Origin: Roseibacillus sp.
GTDB lineage: Bacteria > Verrucomicrobiota > Verrucomicrobiia > Verrucomicrobiales > Akkermansiaceae
Direction: 5' to 3'
Assembly: GCA_029242545.1 (NCBI GenBank)
Contig: JAQWTV010000022.1
Span: 1 to 64,000, forward strand
DNA length: 64,000 bases
Made by a program: the position numbers and the translations under genes. Below are positions 1 to 9,265 of this stretch, piece after piece (the first letter of the stretch is position 1; every line of letters starts with the position of its first letter). The notes beneath the pieces were generated by a model. That model saw only the letters and a list, made by a program, of their open reading frames with translations, made no database searches and was not told the origin of the DNA.

Positions 1-207
1 ACGAAGGCGGCTCGCTGGGATGGGGATAAGCTGATTGAACCAGCTCGCGCCACGGTGTGGTGGAACGGCGTCAAAGTTCACGATGATATCGAGATCAAGA
101 AGGCCAACGGGGGGATCAAGATCAGCCCCGCGCTCGGCGGAATCAAGCTTCAGGAGCATGGCCAGGATGTTCGCTATCGGAACGTCTGGGTGCGAGAAAT
201 GAAGTGA
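1..207 (+). CDS. C-terminal fragment of a DUF1080 (3-keto-disaccharide hydrolase-like) protein
   Basis: The reading frame is open from base 1 to a TGA at 205-207, so only the last 68 residues are present. The fragment has the usual end of a DUF1080 / laminin-G-like beta-sandwich: an alternating strand pattern with VWWNGVKVHDD, a PALGGIKLQEHG segment, and the terminal RYRNVWVREMK. DUF1080 proteins are secreted sugar-binding or hydrolase domains, some of them 3-keto-disaccharide hydrolases, and are very frequent in PVC bacteria. The downstream Gfo/Idh/MocA oxidoreductase belongs to the other family often found with 3-keto-glycoside metabolism, which suggests a functional pair; that link is inference. 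The start and any signal peptide lie outside the window. Confidence 0.75.
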   Translation, partial: TKAARWDGDKLIEPARATVWWNGVKVHDDIEIKKANGGIKISPALGGIKLQEHGQDVRYRNVWVREMK

Positions 208-357
208 AGCAGCGAGGACGCTCTGGAGGCGACCAGAGGATTAGATCTCCAATCAGATTCACTGATATTGACTTGTCTGTAGTCCTTCATCTGTCAACCG
301 GCTCGAACGAGAGGGACTGCTTGTATGGCGCTGGGGTTCTAAAACGAAGTGCACCGG

Positions 358-1647
358 ATGAATTCTGAGACCAACCGCCGTAAATTCCTAAGTTCTGCAG
401 CCGTTGTCAGTATCGGTTTGCCCACCTTGATTCCGGCCAGTGCTCTAGGCAGGAATGGGAGCGTTGCTCCCAGTAATCGCATTGTTGTGGGCGGTATCGG
501 AGTGGGACGACGAGGCCAAAAGGTCTTGGATAGTTTCTTGCAGCAGAAGGATGCTCAATTTGTGGCGGTTGCCGATCCGCAAAAGGCACGACGCGAACTG
601 ATCAAGAGCCAGGCCGACAAGCATTATGGGAACAGGGATTGCGCCATTTACGACGATATGTCCGGCGTCCTTGAGCGAGACGATATTGATGCAGTTCTCG
701 TCACCACTGGGGATCGCTGGCATGCCACCGCATCAATCTACGCCGCTCGTGCGGGTAAGGATATCTATTGTGAAAAGCCCTGTGCGATGAACATTCAGGA
801 ATGCCAGGAGCTGGATGACAACATCAAGAAGCACAAGAGAGTTTTCCAGGCAGGAACGCAGCGACGTAGTGTTCCCAACTTCAGATTGGCGGCTGATCTG
901 GCGGTGAAGGGCAAACTGGGGCAGGTCAAAGAGGTTCACGCCGGCATTCTCCAATTACAGGATTATCTTGACCCTTTGCCGGCTCAAGCTGAACCAGATT
1001 CAGCAATTATCGACTGGGATAAATGGCTCGGGCCAGCGCCCAAGATTCCCTTCAACGATGCCTATTGCCGGGGACGTTGGCGTAATCACAAGGGGCTCTA
1101 TTCTGCCTGGCGACTGCCAGAGTGGGGTTCTCATACAATCGATCTTTGTCAGTGGGCTGCCGATGCCGATGGAACTACGCCGATTGAATTTGAAGCCGCA
1201 TCAAATAGCCTGCTTCACGCTAAATACGCTAACGGAATCAAGCTGGTGATGCGACTCTCCTCTGGCAAAGGTGTGGGTAAGTGGATCAAAGGACTGGGAA
1301 CCTGTCCCGTGCGATTTGTCGGCGACGAAGGCTGGGTGGAAGCGGGTGACCACCTTGGTATTGCGTCAAGTCACCCCGAGCTTCTGGAGGGCCGGCTGAA
1401 AAGCCAGATCCGGGGAACAGATCCTCTCCTTCACGTCCGAGACTTCCTCGATTGCGTGAAGTCACGCAAGCAGCCTGTCTGTAATTCGACGGCTGTCCGG
1501 TATGGGCACATGGCCTGCTTTGCCGCCGCGATCAGCTGGAAGCTTGGCAGGAAGGTCACGTTCGATCCGGAGAAAGAAAGTTTCATCAACGACCCCGAGG
1601 CCAATGCCCTGTGTGGCTATCAACGCCGCGCTCCTTTCACGATTTGA
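358..1647 (+). CDS. Tat-exported Gfo/Idh/MocA family oxidoreductase
   Basis: A 429-residue NAD(P)-dependent sugar or cyclitol oxidoreductase. The N-terminus has a twin-arginine leader (NRRKFL at residues 6-11, then a hydrophobic stretch to about residue 30), so it is probably exported folded with its cofactor. The Rossmann glycine motif GIGVGRRG lies near residues 47-53 and the family EKP motif at 139-141. The second half is the C-terminal dimerisation/substrate domain. I chose ATG 358 over GTG 349 because it places the twin arginines close to the N-terminus; neither has a clear Shine-Dalgarno. It lies 150 bp behind a DUF1080 gene on the same strand, consistent with oxidation of sugars or glycosides outside the cytoplasm. 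Substrate unknown. Confidence 0.88.
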   Translation: MNSETNRRKFLSSAAVVSIGLPTLIPASALGRNGSVAPSNRIVVGGIGVGRRGQKVLDSFLQQKDAQFVAVADPQKARRELIKSQADKHYGNRDCAIYDDMSGVLERDDIDAVLVTTGDRWHATASIYAARAGKDIYCEKPCAMNIQECQELDDNIKKHKRVFQAGTQRRSVPNFRLAADLAVKGKLGQVKEVHAGILQLQDYLDPLPAQAEPDSAIIDWDKWLGPAPKIPFNDAYCRGRWRNHKGLYSAWRLPEWGSHTIDLCQWAADADGTTPIEFEAASNSLLHAKYANGIKLVMRLSSGKGVGKWIKGLGTCPVRFVGDEGWVEAGDHLGIASSHPELLEGRLKSQIRGTDPLLHVRDFLDCVKSRKQPVCNSTAVRYGHMACFAAAISWKLGRKVTFDPEKESFINDPEANALCGYQRRAPFTI

Positions 1648-2005
1648 GCGATTTCCGAGCAGCGGTGTGAGCACCCTCCGAAAATGTGCTTATTTCATAA
1701 GAGCATGTGATCTGCATGGAATCTAATGCATCCTCTCAATGATTCGTCGTCTGTCGACTTTTCTTCTCTAGTTGCGCCTGCTCCAGTCGCGGGCCATCTA
1801 GGTTCACTATTTCGACAACGGACTCCCGTGGATGCAGAGGTTAGGCTCGAGAAGCCGATGTTTTTGTGCAGCTCCAGCGGAGGTTTCTTTGCCGGCAAGA
1901 GGAGCGAACGTCGCCAGAATATCGAATTCGTGGTGAAGTTGACCTAAGGCGCAATAAAGCGAGAAATAAACGCAAAAAGGACTCTTTGTTTTCTGGCTCT
2001 TTTGC
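1648..2005. other. 358-bp intergenic stretch without a convincing gene
   Basis: Lies between the oxidoreductase and the DUF1592 gene. Both strands have short open frames (for example 1726-1947 on plus), but neither resembles a known protein or has a ribosome-binding site. The last 80 bases are A-rich and run into the start codon of the downstream gene. An imperfect hairpin (GGCTCTT at about 1995, AAGAGGGCC at about 2008) overlaps that ATG. No tRNA or clear promoter was recognised. Confidence 0.5.
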
Positions 2006-5000
2006 ATGAAGAGGGCCAAGGTTCGGATCGACGTGGGTTTGATCAAAGGGAATTCATGGCGGCACGGAATTTTTGCCCTTTGGTGCCTTTGTGCCATGCA
2101 ACTTCCTGCTCGTTCGGCGCCGATTGAAGAGGGGGATGTGCAGGGCGTTAAGTTCGACCCGGTCCAGTTAAAGGTAGGGGCGACCAAGGTCCTGGAGACC
2201 TACTGCGTGTCCTGTCATGGTCCCGAGAAGCAGAAAGGCAAGATACGGTTTGATGTGCTGGAGTCCATCGACGCGGTCGATCGACAGGCTCTATTCGCTC
2301 AGGTTCAAGACGTGGTTCATCTCAAAGAGATGCCGCCCGACGAGTCAAATCAGCCAACTACGGCTGAGCGGGAATTGCTGCTGCGTTGGGTCAATAGCCA
2401 GCTCACGGGCAAAGCCGCGAAGGCGTTGGAGGAGAAGTTACAGCGCTTCGAATATGGTAACGTCGTGCCTCACGAGCAGCTCTTCTCCGGGGATTACGCC
2501 AACCTGCCCGGGTCTACGTCAGACCGTCGTTGGCTGATCAGCGAATTCATCTTTAACGAAAAGATCAACCCCCTGCTGGACTACCGTCCAGCTCGGACGA
2601 TTTATGGAAGTCCCCAGCGGGTGCACGGAGACAGTGGCGTTCACTGGAGCCCGAAGACGGAGCGTGGCAGCAAGTCTCGTCGTGCGATCACGAACCCTTA
2701 TCTTCTCCCAGAGAAGGTGGGGGTTCGCTACAGCGCGCACAAGAGGCTCACGACCGGGCACCTGTTGACGATGATCGGGAACGCTAAGCGTGTGGCGGCT
2801 CATATGTCGTCCGAGGTGACAATGAAGGCGCGGTATCCCGCCACCTATGCTCTCATGAAGGGTGAGTTAGAGCATGGTGAGATACTGCGCGGGCGTGAGG
2901 AATTTCTGAGAACATACTCCTTCCTCGAGCAGTTGCTTCAAGAGATGTATGGAGAGCGGCATGAGAAGCTTCTGCCCAAATTCGTCCGAAAGAAGATTTC
3001 TTATCCCGGTCCGCCGAAGCATTCGAACAACCGAATTCAAAAACGCCACGAAAACCTCGAGTTTCTGGAGCGGTTTAATAAGGATGACGTCCGAGCTATT
3101 CTGGAGGGGATCACGACTTACAAACGTAATTCTTTTGAGGTTCAAGAACTGAAAGAGCGATCAGAAAAGGACAACCACGGCAATCTGGTCTGGGCTCCTT
3201 ATAGCGATGCCAATCGTGCCGAGTATGATGAGATTATTCGGCAATGCGAAAGAGATTGGTGGAGAGAGGGGGTGAGTGACTACCGTATCGAAAACCGCAT
3301 CACGACCATGAAGCTGTTCTACGATACGTGGGACATGAAGCGGCTCTATCTACACGTCAAGAATGGTAACTTTGGTCGCCCTAAATATATGCCACTGAGT
3401 GATGCCGAGATGGCCGTGCTCGCCGACAAGATCAGGCAGCATCGCAATAAGGGTGATCGCCACAGCGAGATTATCGATAAGTGCGTCGCCGACTGGGATC
3501 GGTCCTTCAAAGCGAAGCGTGAGGCGGAGGGTGATCAGGGTGAGACGTTGGTGAACGGGATGACCGCGGAGCTTTTTGAGGCGATTTTGGAGCGCCTGCC
3601 GACGCAGTCAGAGTTTGCCGAACACGCTGAACAGTTTAATCTCTATGACGAGAAAGTCGGCCGGCAAAAGGCGATTGAGAAGCTCATCGAGTCCCTTGTC
3701 CTGAGCTCCGAGTTTGCCTATCGAGACGAATTTGGGCAGGGAGTTGAAGATGCAGATGGGCGGGGGATGATGTCGCCGCGGAGTGCCAGTTATGCGTTGG
3801 CTTACGCGCTGACTGATGCAAGCCCTGATGACCACCTGATACAGGCAGTAGAGGCAGGGCAGTTAGCGACACGGAAAGACTATGAGCGTGAGGTCCGGCG
3901 AATGCTGCGCCGCCGCGATCAGTGGTGTGTTATCGACGAGAACGTCCAAGCAGCAAATCTCAATGCGAGCGTCACAAACCAGCCAATTCGCAAGTTGCGC
4001 TTCTTCCGCGAGTTTTTTGGGTATTCGAAGGCCCTAGATGTCTTCAAGGATGACTCGCGTTTTGGCGCAGGACGTCACGAGCAGGCGGTCAGCCGTCTCA
4101 TTGACGAGGCCGACATGCTGGTCGAGCACATCCTTGAACGCGACGAACAGGTTTTTGAGCAACTGCTCACGACCGATCGCTTCTTCATTTATCATTCTGG
4201 TGATAACGAGGCGATGAAGGCTGGTTCGGAACAACTAAAGAAGGTCTATGAGTATTTCGGGAATCTCGACTGGCAGGACTGGCAGCCGGAAGACATCGCC
4301 CCTCACCGGGAGTTTCTGCTCACGATCTGGGAATTTCAGAAAACGCGCGGTGGCGAGAACAAGGCTTTGTTGACTACGCTCAAAAGGATGATGCCGGCCT
4401 TGGAGCTTCATTTCGGTCAGGGTCAAGCGAGCGGAATGCCCTATATGAAAATGTCGATGGGGTTCTGGCACGGGGGCAACGTCCTTGGTCGCACCGGCCA
4501 GCAGATGCGTGGCGAACAGGTTGCCTCCTACTGGAATATCGACTGGAAGACCTGGGACTATCCGTCTTCTCAGCCTGCTTTCGTTCCCAACCGGAAGGGG
4601 ATTCTTACTCATCCAGCATGGCTTATTGCGCACGCACAGAATCTCGAGACAGATCCGATCCACCGCGGCAAGTGGGTCCGCGAAAAGCTGCTGGCTGGGA
4701 CGATTCCCGATGTGCCGATCACCGTGGATGCAGTGATCCCTCCGGATCATCATAAGACGCTCCGCCAGCGGATGGAGATCAGGACCGGTGACTCCTACTG
4801 CTGGCGATGTCATCAGAAGATGGACCCACTAGGCTTCGCGTTTGAGAATTTCGACGATTTTGGCCGGTTTCGGACCGAAGAACGTCTCGAGCACCCGGAT
4901 AATCTCCTGCGAGAAGCCAAGCGCGGTGAGACTAACGAGTTCGGAGCCTCGCTCCCGGTATATAAGACCCTGCCGGTTGATGCCGGAGGTGTATTGGAGG

Positions 5001-5266
5001 GTACCGGGGATCCCACTCTTGATGGGGATGTTGAAAACGCCTTCGATCTCGTTGAGCGTCTCGCGAGGTCAGACCGGGTCCGCCAGTCAATCATTCGGTA
5101 TGCCTTTCGCTTCTTTCTCGGTCGGAATGAAACGCTTTCGGATTCCAAGACGTTGATGGATGCGGATAAGGCATATCTTGAAAATGGTGGGAGTTTTGAT
5201 GAAGTGATTGTGTCTCTCCTGACCTCAGACTCCTTTGTGTTACGCAAATCAAGCCCTGTAGAATAA
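2006..5266 (+). CDS. Secreted DUF1592/DUF1588/DUF1585 protein with c-type haem motifs
   Basis: A 1086-residue exported protein of the planctomycete-type cytochrome family. An N-terminal signal (hydrophobic core about residues 21-32, small residues to 38) is followed by a PSCyt1-like haem-binding domain with CVSCH at residues 67-71. The C-terminal third has the DUF1588 signature, including a second CxxCH (CWRCH, residues 932-936) followed by KMDPLGFAFENFD, and ends with a DUF1585 domain rich in the R-x-x-x-R-x-F-F-L-G pattern. The middle should hold DUF1587/1595/1592, which I assign only by length and order. The function of the family is unknown; haem c in a periplasmic protein suggests electron transfer or oxidation. 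The DUF1552 gene starts 3 nt downstream, the usual partner arrangement. Confidence 0.85.
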   Translation: MKRAKVRIDVGLIKGNSWRHGIFALWCLCAMQLPARSAPIEEGDVQGVKFDPVQLKVGATKVLETYCVSCHGPEKQKGKIRFDVLESIDAVDRQALFAQVQDVVHLKEMPPDESNQPTTAERELLLRWVNSQLTGKAAKALEEKLQRFEYGNVVPHEQLFSGDYANLPGSTSDRRWLISEFIFNEKINPLLDYRPARTIYGSPQRVHGDSGVHWSPKTERGSKSRRAITNPYLLPEKVGVRYSAHKRLTTGHLLTMIGNAKRVAAHMSSEVTMKARYPATYALMKGELEHGEILRGREEFLRTYSFLEQLLQEMYGERHEKLLPKFVRKKISYPGPPKHSNNRIQKRHENLEFLERFNKDDVRAILEGITTYKRNSFEVQELKERSEKDNHGNLVWAPYSDANRAEYDEIIRQCERDWWREGVSDYRIENRITTMKLFYDTWDMKRLYLHVKNGNFGRPKYMPLSDAEMAVLADKIRQHRNKGDRHSEIIDKCVADWDRSFKAKREAEGDQGETLVNGMTAELFEAILERLPTQSEFAEHAEQFNLYDEKVGRQKAIEKLIESLVLSSEFAYRDEFGQGVEDADGRGMMSPRSASYALAYALTDASPDDHLIQAVEAGQLATRKDYEREVRRMLRRRDQWCVIDENVQAANLNASVTNQPIRKLRFFREFFGYSKALDVFKDDSRFGAGRHEQAVSRLIDEADMLVEHILERDEQVFEQLLTTDRFFIYHSGDNEAMKAGSEQLKKVYEYFGNLDWQDWQPEDIAPHREFLLTIWEFQKTRGGENKALLTTLKRMMPALELHFGQGQASGMPYMKMSMGFWHGGNVLGRTGQQMRGEQVASYWNIDWKTWDYPSSQPAFVPNRKGILTHPAWLIAHAQNLETDPIHRGKWVREKLLAGTIPDVPITVDAVIPPDHHKTLRQRMEIRTGDSYCWRCHQKMDPLGFAFENFDDFGRFRTEERLEHPDNLLREAKRGETNEFGASLPVYKTLPVDAGGVLEGTGDPTLDGDVENAFDLVERLARSDRVRQSIIRYAFRFFLGRNETLSDSKTLMDADKAYLENGGSFDEVIVSLLTSDSFVLRKSSPVE

Positions 5267-5269
5267 GCA

Positions 5270-6667
5270 ATGTATCTCAGTCGACGAGAACTCCTGAAGA
5301 AAACGGCCCTGGGGACCGCCAGTCTGGCGCTTAGTCCGTCATTCAGCCACCTCTTGGGTGCGCCGGTGAATGTGAGAAGTCAATCTCCGCACCGATTTGT
5401 GTTCATTCGAAAGTCCAACGGTAATTTGCCTGCCCAGTTCGGGCTTCCGTCCTTCTCCCAGCAAGAGTTAAAAAAACACAAGGAGAAGGAAGCCTTCGAG
5501 GTGGATCTGGACCGACATGAGCTGCCTGACTGGTTGAAAGGGTTGGACTCTCACAAGGAGAACATGACCATTCTGCATGGCATCTCCATGTCGGTGAGTG
5601 GGGGAGGGCATTACTCTTATTCGGGCTGTATGGGGGCATACAAAGCTGGTCGGGATATTCTCAGTAATATCAAGTGGGCAACCGTAGACTTCGAGTTAGC
5701 CCGCCTATTTCCTTCTCCTTTCGGTCATGTCGAGATGTCGTTGGCCGTGCCGCACGGTCGGGACCACCGGACCGGAATCGTTTCGGGGTATTCCGCCCCG
5801 GCCGCTAAGCAGCGCAATTACTGCTACGCCGATCCCATGACTGCCTATCAGGAATTATTCAAGTCTGTCATTAATACTGATGAGGCGGGTTCCGATAACG
5901 CATTGCTCGACTACCTGCATGACAAGGAACAGCGCCGGTTGAAAGGTCTTGATGGAGACGAGCGCCTTAAAATCAGCGATCAGATAGACTCTCTTCAGTC
6001 GATCCGCGACCGGAATGCCCAAGTTGGCTCTCTGAGCGGAACGATCAGGCAGTATTTGCCGGAGATTGCCCCCATTCATGCGGACGGTGGTGCCGATGCA
6101 ACCCTGCCGCAGAAACAGGCAGCCTTTACCGATGTCATTGTCGGAGCGCTGGCCTCGGGGTTGACGAACGTGGTGACCTATACCATCGATGACCTCGGAA
6201 CGGATATAACCTCGCTCCCGGAGAATGAGCAGAAGACGAGTATTCACCAAATCGGGCATGGAGGACAGATATCCGGGGCTGCGAGAATGAGAGACGCTAT
6301 CAAGACTCATCATATGATGCAGGTGGCCACTCTTGTGAGTCGGCTTAAAGGCATTCCGGAGGGGAAGGGGACGATGTTCGATAACACGACGATTATCTAT
6401 ATGCCCGAGACTGGGGCTGGACACCATGGCCCGGATACTGAAGCCCCAATGGTTCTTATGACGGGAAGTAACTCCAAGCTCGATCTTGCGGGTCGCTACA
6501 TCCGGCTGCCGTTCCATGGAACGAAGGGGCACAAGACGTTGAGTAGCTGGTATACAACGCTGCTCAATGCCTATGGTAATCCAATTCAGCACTATGGAGA
6601 TCTCGACCTGACCATGCAACGTAATCGCCTGGAACAACGCGGGGCGATCAATCGATTCCTAACATGA
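5270..6667 (+). CDS. Tat-exported DUF1552 protein
   Basis: A 465-residue protein with a twin-arginine leader (SRRELLKK, residues 4-11, then a hydrophobic segment ending near the LLGAP cleavage region). The body matches DUF1552: an early RFVFIRKSNG strand, an LHGISMSVSGGGHYS segment, and a C-terminal TLLNAYGNPIQHYGD block. DUF1552 proteins are almost always encoded next to DUF1592 cytochrome-like proteins, as here (3-nt spacing, almost certainly co-translated), and are distantly related to the sulfatase/alkaline-phosphatase-like DUF1501 fold. Its enzymatic role is unknown. ATG 5270 is the natural start because the leader begins immediately. Confidence 0.87.
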   Translation: MYLSRRELLKKTALGTASLALSPSFSHLLGAPVNVRSQSPHRFVFIRKSNGNLPAQFGLPSFSQQELKKHKEKEAFEVDLDRHELPDWLKGLDSHKENMTILHGISMSVSGGGHYSYSGCMGAYKAGRDILSNIKWATVDFELARLFPSPFGHVEMSLAVPHGRDHRTGIVSGYSAPAAKQRNYCYADPMTAYQELFKSVINTDEAGSDNALLDYLHDKEQRRLKGLDGDERLKISDQIDSLQSIRDRNAQVGSLSGTIRQYLPEIAPIHADGGADATLPQKQAAFTDVIVGALASGLTNVVTYTIDDLGTDITSLPENEQKTSIHQIGHGGQISGAARMRDAIKTHHMMQVATLVSRLKGIPEGKGTMFDNTTIIYMPETGAGHHGPDTEAPMVLMTGSNSKLDLAGRYIRLPFHGTKGHKTLSSWYTTLLNAYGNPIQHYGDLDLTMQRNRLEQRGAINRFLT

Positions 6668-6765
6668 GAAAGCGATACGCCGATAGCCACGATGCGGGCA
6701 GTCAGCGGGCTGGTTTTGTTTCTGGCACTTATGCCTCTCTTGATCACTATCCGATCAAAGAAGTG

Positions 6766-8265
6766 ATGAAACGCGGATTGATCTACCTCGCCCTGCTGCT
6801 CTCGCCGGAGGCTCTTGTGAGCCAGGTGCACTATCATGAAAACGGACGCCCGTGGAAGCAGAGGGCGGGAGCGGGACCGGATGCCGAAGTGAACGGCTGG
6901 TTCTACAATCTGGGCATCACCGGGATGCGGGCCGAGCTCATCGCCAAAGATCCGAAATTCCTGCTCGTCCGGCACGTCTTCGATGGAAGCCCCGCGGCGG
7001 GCAAGGTCAGAGTGGGAGACCTCGTGGTGGGGGTCAACGATCGTGCTTTCGAGACGCCCCATCGGAATGGCTACGGCATGAAGGTGTTCGGGCCGGACGG
7101 GCCTCTGTTCGACTTCGCGGTTGCTCTGGAGGAGAGCCAGGGCAATGACCGGAACGGCCGACTCGACCTGGATCTCCGGCGGGAAAACAAGACCCTCAAG
7201 GTCACCTTGGATGTAGGCACTCAATACGGCACCTACGGGTCAAAATACCCGGCCGAGTGCGCAAAGAGCGCTCGCCTCCTGGAAGGGCTCCTTGATTATC
7301 TGGTAAAGACCCAGCGAGACGACGGCTCTTGGGGGAGCCCTCCGCATGACACCTTTGCCCCCCTTGCCTTACTGGCTAGCGGCAACCGGAAACACATCGA
7401 CCTCGTCAGGAAGAATGCGAAGTTTCACGCCCGCAGTACCAAGGCCAAGGATCGGAGCTGGCTCATCAACTGGCGCTATATGGCGGCCGCCATCGTCATG
7501 AGCGAGTTCTACCTAGCAACCGGTGAGGACTGGGTGCTGCCGGAGCTCCAGGAGGTCTACGATTTCCTGATTTCGAGCCAGTATGTAGACATGTCCCAGA
7601 TCGACGAGAAGTCACGCAAGACCCACCCAGGGGCCGTCCCCAAGGACAAGATGGGTGCCCACGGTGGCTGGGGGCATAACCCCGGGTTCGAGGGTTACGG
7701 GCCGATCAGCATGCTCACCGGGCAGGGAGCGCTGGCCTTCGCCATGATGAAGCACTGCGGTATCGAGGTGAATCGTGAGCGTCACGACAAGGCCTACGAT
7801 TTCCTGGTGCGCTCTTCCGGGCGTAACGGTTACGTCTGGTACGCGGACAAGGCAGCCGGTCAGGACAACTGGGCCGACATGGGGCGCACCGGCGCGGCTG
7901 GCATCGCCAACGCCATGAGTCCCTACAAGGACGACAAGTATCTCGAGCGAGCCCTCGCCCATGCCAAGGTGATCGGCCGTCATCCGGAGAGCTTTCCCGA
8001 TACCCATGGATCTCCGGTCATGGGCATGGCATATGCCGCCATCGCAGCTCACATCGACCCTGTGAGCTTCCGGCGCTTGATGGACAAGAACAAGTGGTGG
8101 TTCATCCTGTCCCAGTGTCCGGACGGAACCTTCTATTACCAACCCAACCGTGACAACGCTGGCTACGGAGCGGATTCCCGTCTCTCGGCCTCCGCGGTCA
8201 CGGCCTTCATCCTGTCGCTCGATAAGAAGAGCCTGCACCTCTCGGGGAAGAAACTGGGCCACTGA
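6766..8265 (+). CDS. Secreted PDZ plus alpha/alpha-toroid (DUF6288-like) protein
   Basis: Predicted 499 residues from ATG 6766, which gives a classic signal peptide (MKRGLIYLALLLSPEALVSQ). The frame is open back to ATG 6664, but the extra 34 residues are polar and would bury the signal. Residues about 50-140 form a PDZ-like domain (SPAAGKVRVGDLVVGVNDR). From about residue 170 onward the sequence has helical repeats with QRDDGSWG, GGWGHNPGFEGYGP and similar W/G-rich turns, as in terpene-cyclase/prenyltransferase alpha/alpha-barrels. The architecture resembles PVC proteins annotated DUF6288; that name is from memory. No catalytic residues could be assigned. Codon use favours C-ending codons more than the preceding two genes. 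Confidence 0.72.
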   Translation: MKRGLIYLALLLSPEALVSQVHYHENGRPWKQRAGAGPDAEVNGWFYNLGITGMRAELIAKDPKFLLVRHVFDGSPAAGKVRVGDLVVGVNDRAFETPHRNGYGMKVFGPDGPLFDFAVALEESQGNDRNGRLDLDLRRENKTLKVTLDVGTQYGTYGSKYPAECAKSARLLEGLLDYLVKTQRDDGSWGSPPHDTFAPLALLASGNRKHIDLVRKNAKFHARSTKAKDRSWLINWRYMAAAIVMSEFYLATGEDWVLPELQEVYDFLISSQYVDMSQIDEKSRKTHPGAVPKDKMGAHGGWGHNPGFEGYGPISMLTGQGALAFAMMKHCGIEVNRERHDKAYDFLVRSSGRNGYVWYADKAAGQDNWADMGRTGAAGIANAMSPYKDDKYLERALAHAKVIGRHPESFPDTHGSPVMGMAYAAIAAHIDPVSFRRLMDKNKWWFILSQCPDGTFYYQPNRDNAGYGADSRLSASAVTAFILSLDKKSLHLSGKKLGH

Positions 8266-8305
8266 GTAGAATGCGGGCTATTCTGTCGGAACTCGAGGCC
8301 TTTAA

Positions 8306-9265
8306 ATGACCGTTCAGACCCGAATGGTAATATCCTTGAAAGAACATCCTCTACTGCTGACGCGCATCGCTGCCCTCGCAGGGATGATGACGGTTTTTGG
8401 CACGGTTTGGCCCGTATTATTTCACGGAGGCAGTGCAGTCGGGGAGTTATTGGTGCGAACGCATGAGGTGGAGGCGGCCGGTGACGCCGACTTCGAGGCG
8501 ATGATGGAGGCTGACCTTTATGGGGAAACGGGAGAGGTCTCAGAACCTGTCACTGAACGTGATCCAGCATCCATCGCTGAGCATGTGTCGCTACTGCGGG
8601 ATCTGGATCGAGGGGTGGCTATCCTGTGCTTGTTGCTGGCTGTAGGGCTGCCGTTTCTCTGTAGGAAGTGGCCCAAGGTGGCGTGGCTATACCTGTTGCC
8701 GGCCGTGTGGTTGCTGATGAACGCGCACGCAGGAGCAATGAATGGTGGTAAGGCCTTCGCGGAATTGGCAGTGCCGGCTCAGGCAACGCGTTGGGGAATG
8801 TTTGTGGTGTTGGCGTTGTTGCTCTCGCGGAACGCGCAAACTGATTGCATCGCAAACTGGGTGCTACGCATCGCATGCGCGCTGACGTTTGCCATCCATG
8901 GTTGGGAGGCATTCCAGCTCAGCCCGCCATTTCAGGACCTTCTGTATGCCACATTTGGCCACGTTGAGATTGGGCTCTCAGAGTCGGCTTGTCATGGTCT
9001 TCTTCGTGCAATTGGCATGATGGACCTGCTTCTCGCTGTGGGTGTTACAGCCATTCATTTTCGCCCGCTGCTACTGTGGATGGGGTGCTGGGGTTTAATT
9101 ACCGCTGCGAGTCGCCCTATCGCTATGGGATTCGATGCTTGGCCCGAGTTCGCGATGCGTTTACCCAATAGTGCAGCGCCTCTGTTGGTGGTATTACTGG
9201 GCATGCCGGCGGCATTCTCACTGTCTCCTTCTAAAATCACCACGCAGCAGGAACCCGCTACGTAA
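8306..9265 (+). CDS. Multi-pass integral membrane protein, function unknown
   Basis: A 319-residue protein with about seven or eight hydrophobic helices: one near residues 17-39, a soluble acidic loop with many Glu/Asp (about 50-95), then helices near 100-118, 125-147, 160-173, 190-208, 228-250, 254-274 and 290-308. No motif that I recognise. It ends with TAATG overlapping the start of the downstream phosphoesterase by one base, so the two are translationally coupled and probably functionally linked. ATG 8306 is used; the preceding bases show no strong Shine-Dalgarno. Confidence 0.7.
   Translation: MTVQTRMVISLKEHPLLLTRIAALAGMMTVFGTVWPVLFHGGSAVGELLVRTHEVEAAGDADFEAMMEADLYGETGEVSEPVTERDPASIAEHVSLLRDLDRGVAILCLLLAVGLPFLCRKWPKVAWLYLLPAVWLLMNAHAGAMNGGKAFAELAVPAQATRWGMFVVLALLLSRNAQTDCIANWVLRIACALTFAIHGWEAFQLSPPFQDLLYATFGHVEIGLSESACHGLLRAIGMMDLLLAVGVTAIHFRPLLLWMGCWGLITAASRPIAMGFDAWPEFAMRLPNSAAPLLVVLLGMPAAFSLSPSKITTQQEPAT

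Noticed and set aside
5855-6637. 260-codon minus-strand open frame
   Set aside because: Antisense shadow of the DUF1552 gene; the sense frame has the Tat leader and family motifs.
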